Below, in pieces: positions 24,180 to 32,090 of a DNA stretch of 34,261 bases. The stretch covers positions 1-34,261 of the forward strand of contig CAZOSB010000027.1 of assembly GCA_964582545.1 (NCBI GenBank), in the 5' to 3' direction. The DNA comes from JAVVUJ01 sp964582545 (GTDB taxonomy: Bacteria; Bacillota; Clostridia; Peptostreptococcales; Anaerovoracaceae). A model generated the notes under the pieces. The model worked only from the letters and a program-made list of their open reading frames with translations. It was not told the DNA's origin and searched no databases. A program made the translations under genes and the position numbers. Each line of letters starts with the position of its first letter. Within the stretch, counting starts at the first letter, position 1.

Positions 24180-24740
24180 TTATTTATTATTTTCTGGTGT
24201 TGCTTGGATAAAATCAAAGCCACGTTTCACCAGTCTTTTATTGACACCTGCATATTTTGCCTTAGATCCTGTAAAAGAATTTTCTATTACACGATAGATA
24301 GATTCTATGGGAACTTTATTCGCCACTGCTATGTATGCTCCTAAGAGAACCATATTGGCACCACGTGTATTACCTTCCTCTTCAGCGATGAAATTTGCAG
24401 GAACGGAATAAGCCTGTAAATCTCTGCGACTCACATCCATATGAATCATGGAATTATCAAGGATGATGATTCCACCGGATTTAATTTTCTCTTCAAACCG
24501 CTCTAAGGAAAGGTCATTCATGATGATGCAACAATCCGCTTCTTCAATCATGGGAAAGAGTATCTCCTCATCGGAAATCGTCACATTACAGTTAGCGGTG
24601 CCCCCTCGCATCTCTGCTCCGTAGGACGGAAGCCACTCTACTTCCCATCCCTCATTCAAAGCAGCATAAGCTAACATCTGCCCTACACGCAAGGCACCCT
24701 GACCGCCTGATCCGGCTATGATTATTTTATCTCGAAACAT
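24180..24740 (-). CDS. vorC: 2-oxoacid:ferredoxin oxidoreductase, gamma subunit (VOR/KOR type)
   Basis: 186 residues. The gamma-domain signature is complete: KIIIAGSGGQGALRVGQMLAYAAL (residues 5-28), EWLPSYGAEMRGGTANCNV (near 36), and a DNSMIHMD region that closes the fold. The gamma subunit binds CoA and helps place the acyl group. It lies 13 bases after the TPP subunit gene and 21 before buk, within one run. AAGGAGGG precedes ATG 24740. Confidence 0.9.
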   Translation of the reverse strand: MFRDKIIIAGSGGQGALRVGQMLAYAALNEGWEVEWLPSYGAEMRGGTANCNVTISDEEILFPMIEEADCCIIMNDLSLERFEEKIKSGGIIILDNSMIHMDVSRRDLQAYSVPANFIAEEEGNTRGANMVLLGAYIAVANKVPIESIYRVIENSFTGSKAKYAGVNKRLVKRGFDFIQATPENNK

Positions 24741-24753
24741 CTTTCATCCCTCC

Positions 24754-25488
24754 TTAATCATTCTTATAATTTCCAAGAGGGAAATATGGAATCATTTCCG
24801 TTCTTATACGTTCAAGAGATTCAACGGGGGTTTTCCCCCAATTGGTAGGGCAGGTGGATAAAATTTCTACAAGAGAAAACCCTCTTCCTTCCATCTGGCA
24901 TTCAAAAGCCCTCCTGATGGCCTTTTTCGCTTTCCTTACATTTACGGGAGAATCCACCGAGACTCTCTCCAGAAATTTGGCGCCGTCTATTGTTGCCAAC
25001 ATTTCACATACGCGAATGGGTTTTCCGCAATGCTCAGCATCTCTACCATAGGGCGATGTTGTGGTTTTTTGTCCAATCAAGGTCGTAGGAGCCATTTGAC
25101 CGCCGGTCATGCCATAGGTGGTATTGTTAACAAATATGGCTGTAATTTTTTCTCCTCTATGAGCTGCATGGACTATTTCTGCCATACCGATAGATGCTAA
25201 ATCACCATCGCCCTGATATGTAAACACCAGTTTATCCTTATTAAAGCGCTTAATTCCAGTGGCATTGGCCGGTGCTCTGCCATGTAAAGAGTAAATGGTA
25301 TCGATATTCATAAACCAAGGCATATATCCGCCACAGCCCACACAGCCGACACTGATGGAGTCTCCCCCCATGTCAAGCTCATCGATAACCGATGCAACAA
25401 GATTGAGAATCAAACCGTGAGTGCACCCAGGGCAAAATGTAAATGGGGTATCGTTGAGAGATTTGGATTTTGTAAATAGCACACTCAT
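24754..25488 (-). CDS. vorA: 2-oxoacid:ferredoxin oxidoreductase, beta subunit (TPP-binding)
   Basis: About 244 residues from ATG 25488, which overlaps the VorB stop in the sequence ATGA and has GGAGGAAG before it; ATG 25506 is an alternative in the same frame. The TPP domain shows TFCPGCTHGLIL (cluster Cys pair), SVGCVGCGGYMPWF, YQGDGDLASIGMAEIVHAA and IFVNNTTYGMTGGQ (GDG...NN TPP motif) and ILSTCPTNWGKTP (further Cys near residue 215). The Cys set matches enzymes with one [4Fe-4S] cluster in the beta subunit. The subunit carries the decarboxylation step. Substrate class is inferred from the family and from the following kinase; valine, leucine and isoleucine 2-oxoacids are favoured. Confidence 0.91.
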   Translation of the reverse strand: MSVLFTKSKSLNDTPFTFCPGCTHGLILNLVASVIDELDMGGDSISVGCVGCGGYMPWFMNIDTIYSLHGRAPANATGIKRFNKDKLVFTYQGDGDLASIGMAEIVHAAHRGEKITAIFVNNTTYGMTGGQMAPTTLIGQKTTTSPYGRDAEHCGKPIRVCEMLATIDGAKFLERVSVDSPVNVRKAKKAIRRAFECQMEGRGFSLVEILSTCPTNWGKTPVESLERIRTEMIPYFPLGNYKND

Positions 25489-26543
25489 GATTTCACTTCC
25501 TCCCATACTTCTGATACTTTTTGTACGATGTCCTTTGGCGTTAAGAAATCTGCAGCGGAATCACCAACATGATAAACAGGCCATCTTCCCTTTGCTGCAA
25601 TCTTAACATCGTCGATCATTTGTCCCATAATATTGATTTCCGGACAAATAATCGCTTTACATTTAGATCCAATTTTTTCAAAGGTTTCGTATGGGAAAGG
25701 CCATAAAGTTTTAGGTCGAATCATTCCCAGCTTTACCTTGCCACCAAGTTCCTCTATGGCCGCCTTGCACATGCGTGCAGCCGTTCCATACGCTGCCAAA
25801 ACCATATCCGCATCTTCTATATCAACAATCTCTACCTTTGTTTCATTCTTCATAATTTCCGGATAAAGCACCTGCTCAGCATGATGTTTTTCTTCATAAT
25901 GCGTTCTCCCCTCCGGCAAAAAGTGAAATACCGGTTGACCACCTCTGGAATTTTTCCCATGGAGAGCCCAAGTCTTTTCAGGTAAATTTTTTCGTTTTGT
26001 GGGAACTTTGTCAAAGTCCACGCTTCCCATCATTTGACCAATCATTCCATCTGCCATAATCACTACGGGATTACGATATTGGTCAGCTATATCAAAAGCT
26101 TCAGAAACCATATCTGCCGCCTCCTGAACGGTGGAAGGTGCAAAGGTTAAAACCTTATATCCCCCATTGCCTGTCATTCTGTAATCCTCCTGAGCAGCTT
26201 TCATGGTTCCAAAAGCCGGTCCGCTTCTCATAACCACTACGATTACCGCCGGCAGTCTGGTCAAAGTCATTGCGGCCAAAGCCTCCAGCTTTAAACAATA
26301 TCCCGGACCCGATGTACTTGTCATAACACGAGCCCCCGATGCAGCGGCGCCCATCACCATATTCATAGCAGCCATTTCACTTTCAGCCTGTAAAAATATA
26401 CCGTTATACTTTGGCAATTCTCTTGAAAAGTATTCAGGAATTTCATTTTGCGGTGTAATTGGGTATCCAAAGAATCCTTGGCAACCTGCACGAATTGCAG
26501 CTTCAGCCATAGCTTCATTTCCTTTCATCAATACCTTAGCCAT
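25485..26543 (-). CDS. vorB: 2-oxoacid:ferredoxin oxidoreductase, alpha subunit (VorB-like)
   Basis: 352 residues. Diagnostic segments are GNEAMAEAAIRAGCQGFFGYPITPQNEIPEY (by position, residues 8-38), ESEMAAMNMVMGAAASGARVMTSTSGPGYCLK (near 55) and DYRMTGNGGYKVLTFAPS. These are the pyrimidine-domain features of the 3-methyl-2-oxobutanoate (branched-chain 2-oxoacid) ferredoxin oxidoreductase VorB group, as opposed to the fused pyruvate enzyme. KOR (2-oxoglutarate) members are close relatives, so the substrate needs testing. It is encoded 20 bases after the ferredoxin-like subunit and overlaps the TPP subunit start by four bases. Confidence 0.92.
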   Translation of the reverse strand: MAKVLMKGNEAMAEAAIRAGCQGFFGYPITPQNEIPEYFSRELPKYNGIFLQAESEMAAMNMVMGAAASGARVMTSTSGPGYCLKLEALAAMTLTRLPAVIVVVMRSGPAFGTMKAAQEDYRMTGNGGYKVLTFAPSTVQEAADMVSEAFDIADQYRNPVVIMADGMIGQMMGSVDFDKVPTKRKNLPEKTWALHGKNSRGGQPVFHFLPEGRTHYEEKHHAEQVLYPEIMKNETKVEIVDIEDADMVLAAYGTAARMCKAAIEELGGKVKLGMIRPKTLWPFPYETFEKIGSKCKAIICPEINIMGQMIDDVKIAAKGRWPVYHVGDSAADFLTPKDIVQKVSEVWEEVKS

Positions 26544-26563
26544 TCTATCCTCTTCCTTTCCTC

Positions 26564-26782
26564 TTAGTCTTCTATTTTTTCAATTGTAATCACTGCATCT
26601 GGACACATCAAAGCACAATTGGTACAGCCAATACATTCCGATTCATAGGTAATTTTAGCAGGATGTATTCCCGCCTTATTCAGTTTTGTTTTATCAAAGC
26701 CAATCAAATCTTTTTTACACCATACCATACATATTTCGCAGCCCTTACATTCCTCTGATTTAAATGTAACCTTATATTTCAT
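26564..26782 (-). CDS. 2-oxoacid:ferredoxin oxidoreductase, delta subunit (2[4Fe-4S] ferredoxin-like)
   Basis: 72 residues with two cluster motifs: CKGCEICMVWCKKD (about residues 13-26) and CIGCTNCALMCPDA (about 51-64). Each has the C-x2-C-x2-C-x3-C pattern of a [4Fe-4S] ferredoxin domain. In four-subunit VOR/KOR enzymes this subunit passes electrons to free ferredoxin. It is the first of the four enzyme genes, preceding VorB. AGAGAGGGAAGG precedes the start. Confidence 0.93.
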   Translation of the reverse strand: MKYKVTFKSEECKGCEICMVWCKKDLIGFDKTKLNKAGIHPAKITYESECIGCTNCALMCPDAVITIEKIED

Positions 26783-26808
26783 GGATAATCCTTCCCTCTC
26801 TTCTTTAT

Positions 26809-27483
26809 TTACAGCCAGTTGGGTCGCATGATCAGGTCGATAAAAAACAGGTCCCCCGCAAGGTTCAAGTTTTCCACCTCATTTTTTAACCGCTCTTCTA
26901 CCACGGTATATACTACCTGTAAGCCTGTCCTTTTCGATATTTCCTTTACCAGTTGGTCTCCCAACAATAAATCCGTAATCTCGGTATCTCTTAACATATG
27001 TGTTGCATTGATCAGCCCATTCACCTTCAATTTACTGGTGCTTTCAATTTCCTTCAGATGCAAAATGGTGGCCTCTGCCGTAGAGGTTTTGGGACGATTG
27101 GCATTTACAACCATCCACATATTGTATTGACCATGGTGAAGGAATTTCGCATATCTGGCCAAAACATTGGCTCCATTGGAATCCCCTCCCACATCAATGA
27201 CACAACACTGATCCTTTGAGGTAAAACAGGTTTGTAAGGAAGTTGCCAAAGCAGGCATATCAATGTGGTAATCGTTTTCGTAATTATTGGAAATGATTCT
27301 GATTCCCTTTTCTTCAAAAAAAGGTTTGAGTTCTCTGGCACGAAAATACGGGTTCACGATATCCATATCTGCAACAACAGGATTGCCTCCCTCTTCCTTT
27401 AATTGTAGCGCATAGTTCATCGTAAATTCTGTCTTTCCACTTCCGTTATGCCCTACGATAATCGTAGGATTTGTAATCCCCAT
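26809..27483 (-). CDS. P-loop ATPase/GTPase of the VOR operon, MinD/ParA-like, function unknown
   Basis: About 224 residues. P-loop IIVGHNGSGKTEFTMNYA near residue 10, a DMDIVNPYFRARELKPFFEEKGI segment (SIMIBI-type switch), VIDVGGDSNGANVLARY (Walker B/switch II, near 98) and a NATHMLRDTE region. There is no clear DNA-binding or membrane-targeting helix. The nearest broad class is MinD/Mrp-like P-loop NTPases. It sits within the oxidoreductase operon (26 bases after the flavoprotein gene, 26 before the ferredoxin-like subunit), so a chaperone or cofactor-assembly role for the enzyme is possible but unproved. GTG 27495 is an alternative start and the ribosome binding site is poor for both. Confidence 0.78.
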   Translation of the reverse strand: MGITNPTIIVGHNGSGKTEFTMNYALQLKEEGGNPVVADMDIVNPYFRARELKPFFEEKGIRIISNNYENDYHIDMPALATSLQTCFTSKDQCCVIDVGGDSNGANVLARYAKFLHHGQYNMWMVVNANRPKTSTAEATILHLKEIESTSKLKVNGLINATHMLRDTEITDLLLGDQLVKEISKRTGLQVVYTVVEERLKNEVENLNLAGDLFFIDLIMRPNWL

Positions 27484-27509
27484 CTTGCTCAACACACACC
27501 TGCCATTTC

Positions 27510-28172
27510 TTAATCTTTCATCATTCCTATGGTCATGGCAACCTTTCTTCCTAGATTGGTTACGCTTTTTAATCCGAGTTCATCTTGTAGCACCGCATCT
27601 TTTACACGCCCCCTTTGAGGATAAGTGGTAGCTGCTCCTCCCAGATAACATCCGGGTGTAGGCTCTGCTCCGGATCCTACTATGAGCATATCCTGCACTG
27701 CAAAATAATAATGAATTTGTTGAAGCGTGAATTCCTGACCGGCGTTTCTATTGCCCCCCACCGTAATTGCTCCCCCAACTTTACAGCTCAGAGCGTTTTT
27801 GTATTTGCTCATTCCATATCTCAATAGCCCTTCTGTTCTATCCATAAACGCCTTCATCTGGGCATTTACAGAACCAAAGTAAACGGGTGCCGCAAGGATC
27901 AATCCTTTGCATTCCAGTAACTTAGGGTAGAGTTCATCCATGCCGTCACGAAACGATAGGCAGGGCCTGTCGGCATCCCCCTTTGCTGCAACCTCAGTAC
28001 AACAAGCAATACAGGAATTACATGGAGAAATATCGTAATCCCTCAAGTAAACTGTCTCTGTTCTGATGTAATCATATTCTTCTGCTGCTTTCAGCGAATG
28101 AGACAAAAGTATGTCCGTATTAGCACCTTTTCTTGGGCTACTGGAAACACCTAATATTAATTTCTTCTCCAT
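27510..28172 (-). CDS. Flavodoxin-fold iron-sulfur flavoprotein (NADPH-dependent FMN reductase/ISF-like)
   Basis: 220 residues. FMN phosphate loop SSSPRKGANTDILL (residues 10-23), a Cys cluster CNSCIACCTEVAAKGDADRPC (by position, about 52-72) resembling the compact [4Fe-4S] site of archaeal and clostridial iron-sulfur flavoproteins but with a longer last spacing, AAPVYFGSVNAQMKAFMDRTEGLLRYG (flavodoxin strand/helix), and GGAITVGGNRNAGQEFTLQQI. These proteins carry electrons between ferredoxin and acceptors such as oxygen or hydrogen peroxide. Lying before the VOR genes, it could take electrons from reduced ferredoxin. AAGAAGGAG precedes the start. Confidence 0.85.
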   Translation of the reverse strand: MEKKLILGVSSSPRKGANTDILLSHSLKAAEEYDYIRTETVYLRDYDISPCNSCIACCTEVAAKGDADRPCLSFRDGMDELYPKLLECKGLILAAPVYFGSVNAQMKAFMDRTEGLLRYGMSKYKNALSCKVGGAITVGGNRNAGQEFTLQQIHYYFAVQDMLIVGSGAEPTPGCYLGGAATTYPQRGRVKDAVLQDELGLKSVTNLGRKVAMTIGMMKD

Positions 28173-28213
28173 TTTCTCTCCTTCTTTAGATGATAATGAC
28201 TTTTCATTTTTGT

Positions 28214-28250
28214 TTAGAGGCTGTTTACATTTAGACGAAACAGCCCCTAA
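28214..28250. promoter_or_regulatory. Hairpin between the symporter and flavoprotein genes
   Basis: TTAGAGGCTGTTT (28214-28226) pairs with AAACAGCCCCTAA (28238-28250; one mismatch). On the minus strand it is followed by ACAAAAATG with no T run, so it looks like an RNA-processing or stabilising hairpin, not a strong terminator. It may set different expression levels for the symporter and the genes after it. Confidence 0.5.
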
Positions 28251-28269
28251 CTATATAGATTCCGTAGTT

Positions 28270-29676
28270 TTATTTTTTCTCAGATTCACGCAAAGTTTTT
28301 ATGCTGTTTAAGGTTGTATCCAGTTCCCTACCACCTGACTCATACTCTTTCCAAAGCTTCAAAATAACTCCGGCCACTCCGTAGAGACCGATTAAGTTGG
28401 TGAATACCATCAATCCGTTAAAGGTATCACAGATCGCCCAAACAAGGTCTACCGTAGCCATGGAACCAAAGATGATAAAAAATAATATCAAAGCAATATA
28501 GATACCTCTTGTTTTAACACCAAATAATTTTTTAAAGTTTTGCTCTCCATAGAAATAGGCTGCAATGATTGTAGATAAACAGAAGCAGAATACACACAGG
28601 GAAATCAGTAACGAGCCCGTATATCCAAATACGTTCTGGTAAGCCGACTGAATGACTCCAATGCCTGAGTGTCCACTCTCGTAAGCACCTGTGGCCAATA
28701 TAACGAGACAGGACATGGTCAGAATGATAAAGGAGTCGATAACGATGGCAACCATAGCCACAAGACCTTGATCACATGGGTGCTTTACCTTTGCTACAGC
28801 GTGGGCATGGGGGGTAGATCCCATACCGGCTTCGTTGGAAAATAACCCTCTGGCCACTCCATACCTCATAGCTTCTCTTACAGAAATTCCTACAAACCCG
28901 CCGAAGGTTGCTTCTGCGGAGAAAGCACACTTGAAGATCATAGCAAAAGCGGCAGGGATCTGATCAATGTAAACAATCAGAACAATCAAAGCTGATAATA
29001 TGTATACGATTGCCATGATGGGAACCAATTTGGACAATGTGGATGCAATCCTGGATATTCCCCCGATTACAATGGCAAATAAGATGATTGCCACCACGAT
29101 TCCTGTGGCTATGGGTGGTATCCCAAAGGAGTTGTTCATCGCATCAGCAATGGTATTTCCTTGAATCATAGCGGCAGCCATACCAAATCCAATGATGATA
29201 AACACGGAAAATGCTCCTGATAAAAAGTTACCAAATGCTCCCGGGAAAGCCGCCCTGATGTAATAAGCAGGACCTCCCGTTACAGAACCGTCAGACAATG
29301 TAGTCTTAAATTTTTGAGCTGCTGTAGCCTCTGAGAAAATAGTACCCATTCCGAAGAAAGCACTGCACCAAATCCAGAAAACCGCCCCCGGACCTCCTGC
29401 TATAATCGCCGTAGCCGGTCCTGCAATATTTCCCGTTCCCACTTGGCCTGCTATAGCTGTCGCCAAAGATTGCCACGAGCTCATGCCATCCTTATCTGCT
29501 TTGTTTCCTTTACCAAAGTTACTAAACACAATGGTAAAGGCATCTTTTATCCTCCGAATCTGCGGAAATTTTAGCATAAACGTAAAAATAATTCCCGTAC
29601 CTACTAGGATAAATATCATAAAATTACCCCAGAATACGCCATTGATCGCGTTAAAAAAGTTTAATAGTGCGTCCAT
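28270..29676 (-). CDS. AGCS family amino acid:cation symporter (alanine/glycine type)
   Basis: 468 residues with about eleven hydrophobic segments. Signature stretches are AGQVGTGNIAGPATAIIAGGPGAVFWIWCSAFFGM (by position, near residue 75), GGPAYYIRAAF, MAAAMIQGNTIADAMN, and GLFSNEAGMGSTPHAHAVAKVKHPCDQG (near 284), all typical of the sodium:alanine symporter family. It imports a small neutral amino acid with Na+ or H+. The substrate here might be another one used by the pathway. A sigma-54 promoter lies about 100 bases upstream, so uptake is probably co-regulated with catabolism. AAAGGAGG precedes the start. Confidence 0.93.
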   Translation of the reverse strand: MDALLNFFNAINGVFWGNFMIFILVGTGIIFTFMLKFPQIRRIKDAFTIVFSNFGKGNKADKDGMSSWQSLATAIAGQVGTGNIAGPATAIIAGGPGAVFWIWCSAFFGMGTIFSEATAAQKFKTTLSDGSVTGGPAYYIRAAFPGAFGNFLSGAFSVFIIIGFGMAAAMIQGNTIADAMNNSFGIPPIATGIVVAIILFAIVIGGISRIASTLSKLVPIMAIVYILSALIVLIVYIDQIPAAFAMIFKCAFSAEATFGGFVGISVREAMRYGVARGLFSNEAGMGSTPHAHAVAKVKHPCDQGLVAMVAIVIDSFIILTMSCLVILATGAYESGHSGIGVIQSAYQNVFGYTGSLLISLCVFCFCLSTIIAAYFYGEQNFKKLFGVKTRGIYIALILFFIIFGSMATVDLVWAICDTFNGLMVFTNLIGLYGVAGVILKLWKEYESGGRELDTTLNSIKTLRESEKK

Positions 29677-29774
29677 AAATTCCTCCTTTACGATGACTTC
29701 CTTTTAACCCCTCTACACTTCCATACATTCTGGCCTGCAGGTTATCCATTATGTAGCAAGCTATTATCTTACAA

Positions 29775-29791
29775 TGCATTTTTTATGCCAA
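29775..29791 (-). promoter_or_regulatory. Sigma-54 (-24/-12) promoter of the symporter-VOR run
   Basis: On the minus strand TTGGCAT-N5-ATGCA: the GG of the -24 element and the GC of the -12 element are exactly 10 bases apart, as sigma-54 requires. The consensus is TTGGCACG-N4-TTGCA. The transcription start would fall near 29764, giving a leader of about 88 bases before the AGCS gene. Confidence 0.72.
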
Positions 29792-29973
29792 TTTTGATTT
29801 TACTTAAATCAATCAAATAAAATTTACGCTTTCATAGCATGTTTCCATAGCTTTATAATTACAATTCTTCAATTACTACAACATTTTTTAGCTATAAAAT
29901 ATCCTAAAATTAACGGATTTATTTTTTTAATGTAACTGATCATATTTCCCTTTATGACATTATACATTTTTGC

Positions 29974-30003
29974 ATGATATTATTAATTTTTTAATAGCAT
30001 CAT
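29974..30003 (-). terminator. Weak hairpin after the aminotransferase gene
   Basis: ATGATATTATTAA pairs with TTAATAGCATCAT (one mismatch, one G-U) just after the aminotransferase stop. On the minus strand the sequence after it is GCAAAAATG, so termination is uncertain. Confidence 0.4.
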
Positions 30004-30011
30004 GTAGTATT

Positions 30012-31178
30012 TTAAGTTAGGTAATTTTTCATTCGTTTGACCGCTTCCTCTATATTTTCGTCGGAATTTGCAAAACACATGCGAAGATAACCTTCCCCCA
30101 TCTCTCCAAAGGCACTTCCCGCAACCGTCATAACCCCCGCATGAATCAAAAGATTCTTTGAAAATTCCCAAGAAGTCATTTCAAAGTTTTTGATATTGAT
30201 AAACATACAAAAGGATCCCTCTGTCTTAAAGCATTTTAGTTTTGGAATTTGTGAGAGACCATCAAATAAAAGATCCCTTCGCCTCTGGTAATGTTGGCAC
30301 ATATCCTCCACACAATCCTGTGGACCATTTATGGCATCTGCCCCGGCTTGCATGATAAACAAAGGCAGACAAGATGCAACCGCTTGTTGCATTTTAAACA
30401 TATGACTCATGACATCCGCATTGGTACCAACCACATAACCGATTCTCCAGCCGGTCATTGCATAGGTTTTGGACAGGCTATTGACCACCAACACTTTATC
30501 TCTGATGCGGTCTATTTGTGAAAGGCTAAAGTGTTTACGATCATCAAAGATGATTTTCTCGTACACTTCGTCGGAAATCACCATGAGATTGTGCCTTTCG
30601 ATTACTTGCGCCAACTTTTCTCCGTCTTCTTTTGTCAAAACAGCACCTAAGGGATTGCTGGGATAACTGATGATGACAGCTTTTGTCTTTGGGGTGATGG
30701 CCTTTTCCAGATCCTCAGCCTGTAGCCTAAAACCGTGTTTTTCATAAAGCGGTACTCTGACCGGCACTCCCCCCAAGGTTAAGGTTTGCCCTAAGTAACA
30801 GGTATAGGTTGGGTCGGGGATGATCACCTCTTCACCGGGATTTAAGATGGACATTAAACTTAAAAAAATGCCTTCTACCCCTCCTATGGTAATCATAACG
30901 TTGGATTTGTCGTAAGTATGGTTAAATTCCCTTGTATATTTATGGGCTACCGCTTCTCTCATAGCTTCTAACCCCGGCTCTGTCCCATACTTGGTCATCC
31001 CTGCTGCAATGGCTTTCATTCCACTTTCTTTGATATGTTCGGGGGTTTCAAAATTGGGTTCTCCATTGCACATGTTGATAGCACCTGGATACTGAACTGC
31101 CAGATCAAACATAGCTCTAATTCCCGAAGTAGGGTAGGTTTGAGCCAACTTAGAAACATAATTAAAATAGTTATTCAT
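30012..31178 (-). CDS. PLP-dependent class I/II aminotransferase
   Basis: 388 residues. Fold-type I features: MCNGEPNFETPEHIK near residue 36, YGTEPGLEAMREAVAHKY near 63, VISYPSNPLGAVLTKEDGE near 170, VISDEVYEKIIFDD near 197 and the PLP-binding Lys in VVNSLSKTYAMTGWRIGYVVG near 231, plus the C-terminal Arg in GYLRMCFANSDENI. It should transfer an amino group to a 2-oxo acceptor and yield a 2-oxoacid. Its place between the deacetylase and the symporter/VOR genes suggests it feeds the oxidoreductase, most likely from branched-chain or aromatic amino acids. It follows the deacetylase gene by 13 bases. AAGAGGAG precedes the start. Confidence 0.9.
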   Translation of the reverse strand: MNNYFNYVSKLAQTYPTSGIRAMFDLAVQYPGAINMCNGEPNFETPEHIKESGMKAIAAGMTKYGTEPGLEAMREAVAHKYTREFNHTYDKSNVMITIGGVEGIFLSLMSILNPGEEVIIPDPTYTCYLGQTLTLGGVPVRVPLYEKHGFRLQAEDLEKAITPKTKAVIISYPSNPLGAVLTKEDGEKLAQVIERHNLMVISDEVYEKIIFDDRKHFSLSQIDRIRDKVLVVNSLSKTYAMTGWRIGYVVGTNADVMSHMFKMQQAVASCLPLFIMQAGADAINGPQDCVEDMCQHYQRRRDLLFDGLSQIPKLKCFKTEGSFCMFINIKNFEMTSWEFSKNLLIHAGVMTVAGSAFGEMGEGYLRMCFANSDENIEEAVKRMKNYLT

Positions 31179-31191
31179 GGTCTAACTCCTC

Positions 31192-32031
31192 TTATCGATA
31201 TTTATTTTTAAAACGCGTAGCCGCCTCTAACTCTGTGATAAATTCCACTCTTTCCGTGGACGCCATGTGATTCAAAAATCCGTCCAACATCTTCATCCTT
31301 GCAGGTCTGCCAATAATTTGAGGATGGCAGGTGAGTACAAAACAAATATCAGAATCACCTTCCGTCTCAACCTCTTCTGAAAACTCTTCCAGCAAGGCGT
31401 CAAATTCTGTCTTCCAATAGTTCTCTACGGATTCCAAAGGCTGCATGGCTTTACCCGGTGTCCTCAGGCTATACAACCAGTATGCCGCGTCGTCCAGCAC
31501 CCAGTGTATCGGAATTTCCACTAGGTTTGTTTGACGATCTCCCACCTTTAGGAATTTGATCTTATCGCAATCCATCATATTGCTGGAATACTCTATTTCT
31601 GGCATCTCCGCTAAAATATCCATGGTATGGATACTAAATTCCCAGGCTGGTGACCTGTATCCCTTGGGTCGATATCCCGTCACTTTTTCCATGATGTCGC
31701 TACAATCCAGATACTCCTTCTTTTCCATCTCGTATCCGTCCATATTATCAGGATACGTATGGCTCCAGCCGTGATTTCCAATTTCATGACCTTCATCAAC
31801 AATGCGTTTAACCAAATCTTGGTATTGATTGACTGTAAATCCAGGAATAAAAAAGGTAGCATTGGCGTCGTATTTTTTTAGTAGCTTTAAGATGCGTGGC
31901 ATGCCCGTTTCCGGCCCATATCTGCCTTGAGATAAGGTCACAGGACGGTTTGCATTTTCCGGGTCTCTGCAACGCCAAAGACATTCACCATCTAAATCAA
32001 AGGTTAACAATACTGGCATTTTCTTTTTCAT
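31192..32031 (-). CDS. Cytosolic polysaccharide-deacetylase-fold (NodB) amidohydrolase, PuuE/HpPgdA-like
   Basis: About 279 residues from ATG 32031, chosen because AAAAGGAGG precedes it; a longer frame reaches 32085 but lacks a good site. NodB motifs are LLTFDLDGE (metal Asp), ATFFIPGF, EGHEIGNHGWSH (metal His pair, near residue 89), YRSPAWEFS, and a C-terminal LTCHPQIIGRPARM. No signal peptide or membrane helix is present. This sub-group (Helicobacter PgdA, allantoinase-like PuuE) acts on small or intracellular amides rather than cell wall. In context it may free an N-acyl, N-formyl or carbamoyl amino acid for the next gene's aminotransferase. Which amide is cut is unknown. Confidence 0.85.
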   Translation of the reverse strand: MKKKMPVLLTFDLDGECLWRCRDPENANRPVTLSQGRYGPETGMPRILKLLKKYDANATFFIPGFTVNQYQDLVKRIVDEGHEIGNHGWSHTYPDNMDGYEMEKKEYLDCSDIMEKVTGYRPKGYRSPAWEFSIHTMDILAEMPEIEYSSNMMDCDKIKFLKVGDRQTNLVEIPIHWVLDDAAYWLYSLRTPGKAMQPLESVENYWKTEFDALLEEFSEEVETEGDSDICFVLTCHPQIIGRPARMKMLDGFLNHMASTERVEFITELEAATRFKNKYR

Positions 32032-32090
32032 CTTTATCCTCCTTTTGGATTTGTGTGCTATTTTGGTAATGAACTGTAATGACAAATATA

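Larger units (their letters stand above)
29677..30011. other. AT-rich regulatory gap between aminotransferase and symporter genes
   Basis: 335 bases without a gene. From the aminotransferase end it holds an imperfect hairpin (29974-30003), AT-rich sequence, two close copies of TTTCATAGC / TTCCATAGC (about 29830-29852) that could be activator sites, then the sigma-54 promoter (29775-29791) and an 88-base leader. No other gene is visible. Confidence 0.5.
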
